DNA from: Myxococcus hansupus
GTDB taxonomy: Bacteria; Myxococcota; Myxococcia; Myxococcales; Myxococcaceae
Reading direction: 5' to 3'
DNA length: 64,000 nucleotides
NCBI RefSeq assembly: GCF_000280925.3
Contig: NZ_CP012109.1
Span: forward strand, 806,001-870,000
The notes under the pieces were generated by a model. The model worked only from the letters and a program-made list of their open reading frames with translations, had not been told where the DNA came from and searched no databases. Positions 62,222-64,000 of this stretch are shown here, in pieces. Position numbers and translations under genes: made by a program. Position 1 is the first letter of the stretch. Every line of letters begins with the position of its first letter.

Positions 62222-62482
62222 TCAGTCCTGTGCCCCGTGCGATGGAATGAGATCGCGTCCGCCGACGTAGCGACAGGTCCAGCGGAGGCCGCAGACGAAG
62301 CCAGGAGGGCAGCGGCCCTGCGGGTCACAGGAGATGGCCTGCTGGTAGGTGTCCTCGGATTCGGCGGCTTGGAGGTCCACGGCCGGCACCTGATCTGGCG
62401 CCACGTCCTCTTCCACTCCACCACAGGCCGTCATCGCCATCGCCACAGCGACAACCATTGCGTTCATCCATCGGCTCTTCAT
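62222..62482 (-). CDS. Small cysteine-rich lipoprotein
   Basis: An 86-residue protein from ATG 62482 with a lipoprotein signal (MNAMVVAVAMAMTACGG). After an acidic spacer the C-terminal 35 residues read ISCDPQGRCPPGFVCGLRW then TCRYVGG, four Cys in a small knot like those at the ends of other myxobacterial surface lipoproteins. Function unknown. The longer frame to 62581 lacks a signal start. Confidence 0.68.
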   Translation of the reverse strand: MKSRWMNAMVVAVAMAMTACGGVEEDVAPDQVPAVDLQAAESEDTYQQAISCDPQGRCPPGFVCGLRWTCRYVGGRDLIPSHGAQD

Positions 62483-63279
62483 GTCTGGCTCCTTGTCCGA
62501 GTTGAGGGGCGCTCGCGCGGCTCCCGATGCGACTGGTGAAAAGGATGCCCGAGTCCGCGGGACAATGGGATGACCTCGCAAGAAGCCTTCACTCCCTCCG
62601 ATGTCTTACGTGTGTTCACCCGGTGAGACGCTCCCTGTCGGGTCACGGTCCTTCGCTTGATAAATCGCCTGGCTTGGTAGGGAATCTTCGGCCTGCTCGC
62701 AGCGCGCCGCTGAAACGTCAATCCTGTCATGCCAATTCCCCGCGTCGGGATGGACTCACACTCTCTTCTCCCCCGTAGCGTGGCATCCGGGCTGAATCAC
62801 GCAGACGCTCGTGAAGGGATGGCCCTGGCTCGTCACGATGCAGGGCACCTTCAACCTGTGGAAGAACAACAGCGTCGCGGGTGAGAAGTCCGGTCAGCCT
62901 GAGCCCATGTTCCCGAGCCCGAACGTCGCCAATCGCAACGTCGGGTTCGACCCCGAATTCGCCTTCGCCGGCGTGAAGGCCCCTGGGGGGCTCTCCGCTG
63001 CGGTTCAGCGCCATCCTGGACGGGGGAAGACCTGGGCCCACCCTGCTTCCTCTGCGGCCTTCGACGCACGCGAGGACAAGTCCACGTACGTGCTGACGGG
63101 CGCGGACGCTCCGCTTCATGTGCGCCTGTCGGACACCCCCTCTCCGACAACTCCTGAGGCTTGAGAATCCTCGTCCTGTCCGGGAGTCAGGCCCCCTCAG
63201 CGCTCCCACCTGTCCGATGCATGGCGCGGGGTGGACACTATGCAGGGCGCTTCCGTCTCGCTGTAGTAGGTTGGCGTGA
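62483..63279. other. 797-nt region with no certain gene
   Basis: Only one frame (62811-63164) looks weakly coding. The remainder holds the promoter of the minus-strand lipoprotein and AT-richer patches near 62640-62690. I see no RNA gene or repeat. Confidence 0.4.
62811..63164 (+). CDS. Doubtful ORF, possible gene remnant
   Basis: A 117-codon frame from GTG 62811. The first 50 residues (GWPWLVTMQGTFNLWKNNS, FDPEFAFAGVKAPGG) have protein-like composition, but the rest is Pro/Ala/His-rich and could be noise. No signal, domain or good ribosome-binding site. It could be the decayed tail of a larger gene. Confidence 0.25.
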   Translation: MKGWPWLVTMQGTFNLWKNNSVAGEKSGQPEPMFPSPNVANRNVGFDPEFAFAGVKAPGGLSAAVQRHPGRGKTWAHPASSAAFDAREDKSTYVLTGADAPLHVRLSDTPSPTTPEA

Positions 63280-64000
63280 ATGGTACGCACTTCAAGGCTG
63301 ATGTTGCTCGGGTTCTTCATCCTCGCTTCCGCCGAAACCTTCGCCGCGCCCGCCGAGGCTGGCGCCGCGAAGTCCATCGGGGAGGCCTCGAAGCGAGTGG
63401 AGCGGGCTCGCGCTGACCTCGCGACGGCGGTGCAGCGCATCGAAGTGGAGCCGCCGCGCAACGCCGACCTGGACGCCGCCCTCGCGGCGGTGGAGGCGCT
63501 GAAGGTCGCGCTCGATGCCGGAGCGAGCTTCGAGACGGAGGACCTCGAGTACGCGAAGCTGGTCCTGGCGGCGCGCAAGCAGCTCCGGACGCAGCGGGAG
63601 TACGTCGACGAGCGCCGGGCCAAGGTTCATATCCACGAGTACCGTCGGCGCATTGACGGCGCGCTCGCGCCCTTGAACGAGCGCATGGCGAAGCTTGGCC
63701 AGGGTGACCCGGGCGCCAAGGCGATGGACGAGGCCCGCGCCGCGGTGGACGCGCTCGAGAAGCTGGCGGCGGAGGGCCGGCCCCTCAAGAGCCAGGACCC
63801 GAAGTTCTCCACGTACCTCACCGAGGTCGAGGCGACCCTCGCCCGTCACCGGAAGACGCTCGACGAGCGGTGGCTGCAATTGTCGGCGCAGAAGCAGCGG
63901 GGCCTGCTTGACGAGAGCCGCAAGAGCCTGGCGAGCGCGCTCACCGAGGTGGGCAAGGCCTGGTCGGACGAGAAGTTCGCGGCCACCGACAGGGCGGTGT
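63280..64000 (+). CDS. Exported coiled-coil protein, 3' end missing
   Basis: The frame from ATG 63280 is open to the window end (240 codons so far). A Sec signal (MLLGFFILASAETFAAPA) is followed by long Ala/Glu/Lys/Arg-rich helices with heptad character (IGEASKRVERARADLATAVQR, AKLVLAARKQLRTQREYVDER, LDESRKSLASALTEVGKAW). It resembles periplasmic helical-bundle or TolA-like proteins in style only. No specific family can be named from this part. Confidence 0.75.
   Translation, partial: MVRTSRLMLLGFFILASAETFAAPAEAGAAKSIGEASKRVERARADLATAVQRIEVEPPRNADLDAALAAVEALKVALDAGASFETEDLEYAKLVLAARKQLRTQREYVDERRAKVHIHEYRRRIDGALAPLNERMAKLGQGDPGAKAMDEARAAVDALEKLAAEGRPLKSQDPKFSTYLTEVEATLARHRKTLDERWLQLSAQKQRGLLDESRKSLASALTEVGKAWSDEKFAATDRAV

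Noticed and set aside
1-64000. Search by eye for tRNA, rRNA, transposase and prophage genes
   Set aside because: Nothing with the expected motifs was seen; the S74/tail-fibre-like gene stands alone and is a lipoprotein.

Overview
The window looks like a chromosomal segment of a myxobacterium, most likely Myxococcaceae (Myxococcus, Corallococcus or Pyxidicoccus type). The supporting signs are very high GC with strong G/C third-position bias, many lipoproteins, several Ser/Thr kinases, an FHA-type sigma-54 activator, a MYXO-CTERM-like protein tail and a SitA/SitI-like polymorphic toxin locus. The species assignment is inference. I saw no rRNA, tRNA, CRISPR array, transposase or phage module.

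Layout. 1-4.3 kb: end of a secreted trypsin-like protease, an ArsR regulator overlapping a glyoxalase-fold gene, a small membrane protein, a short-chain dehydrogenase, and a winged-helix gene broken by a frameshift at a G7 tract. 4.4-7.2 kb: two lipoprotein glycosidases in tandem (GH16 and GH18/chitinase), closed by a 9-bp hairpin. 7.2-10 kb: an RpoH-type sigma factor, a small membrane protein and a lipase-fold protein. 10-15.6 kb: two tandem copies of a lipoprotein AHH-nuclease toxin plus Imm11-type immunity gene, separated by a membrane protein gene and a RidA-like gene. 15.7-19.8 kb: a small lipoprotein, a DinB protein, a small orphan, an AAA ATPase whose Walker A lysine is arginine, and a DUF2911 protein. 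19.8-27.9 kb: a bacillithiol operon (bshC-bshB1-bshA, minus strand) divergent from a large PIG-L deacetylase, a 59-residue membrane protein and a sodium:solute symporter, each overlapping the next by 4 nt.

28-43 kb: a repeat-bearing membrane-anchored protein, catalase katE, an SRPBCC protein, serine deaminase sdaA, a DUF4041/T5orf172 protein, a lipoprotein built like a phage tail fibre (YadA-type head repeats plus S74 chaperone), two secreted orphans beside a Ser/Thr kinase, a GNAT acetyltransferase and an ammonium transporter. 43-53 kb: a LysR regulator divergent from a PLP-dependent dehydratase, a GFA protein, a pair of overlapping orphan ORFs, an M1-like metalloprotease lipoprotein, a GST, and a GlxA-type regulator divergent from a dienelactone hydrolase. 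52.7-64 kb: a frameshifted orphan, a secreted avidin-like protein, a kinase-STAND-formylglycine-enzyme fusion preceded by an ADYC-like lipoprotein and an FHA/sigma-54 activator, a divergent GAF-LuxR regulator, two convergent small lipoproteins, and the start of a coiled-coil exported protein running off the edge.

Functional themes: kin discrimination (toxin-immunity cassettes), predation or polymer degradation (protease, GH16, GH18, metalloprotease), redox and stress (bacillithiol, catalase, RpoH) and myxobacterial phospho-signalling. The candidates most worth following are the duplicated toxin-immunity locus, the PIG-L/59-aa/symporter unit opposite bshABC, the kinase-STAND-FGE operon and the avidin-like protein.
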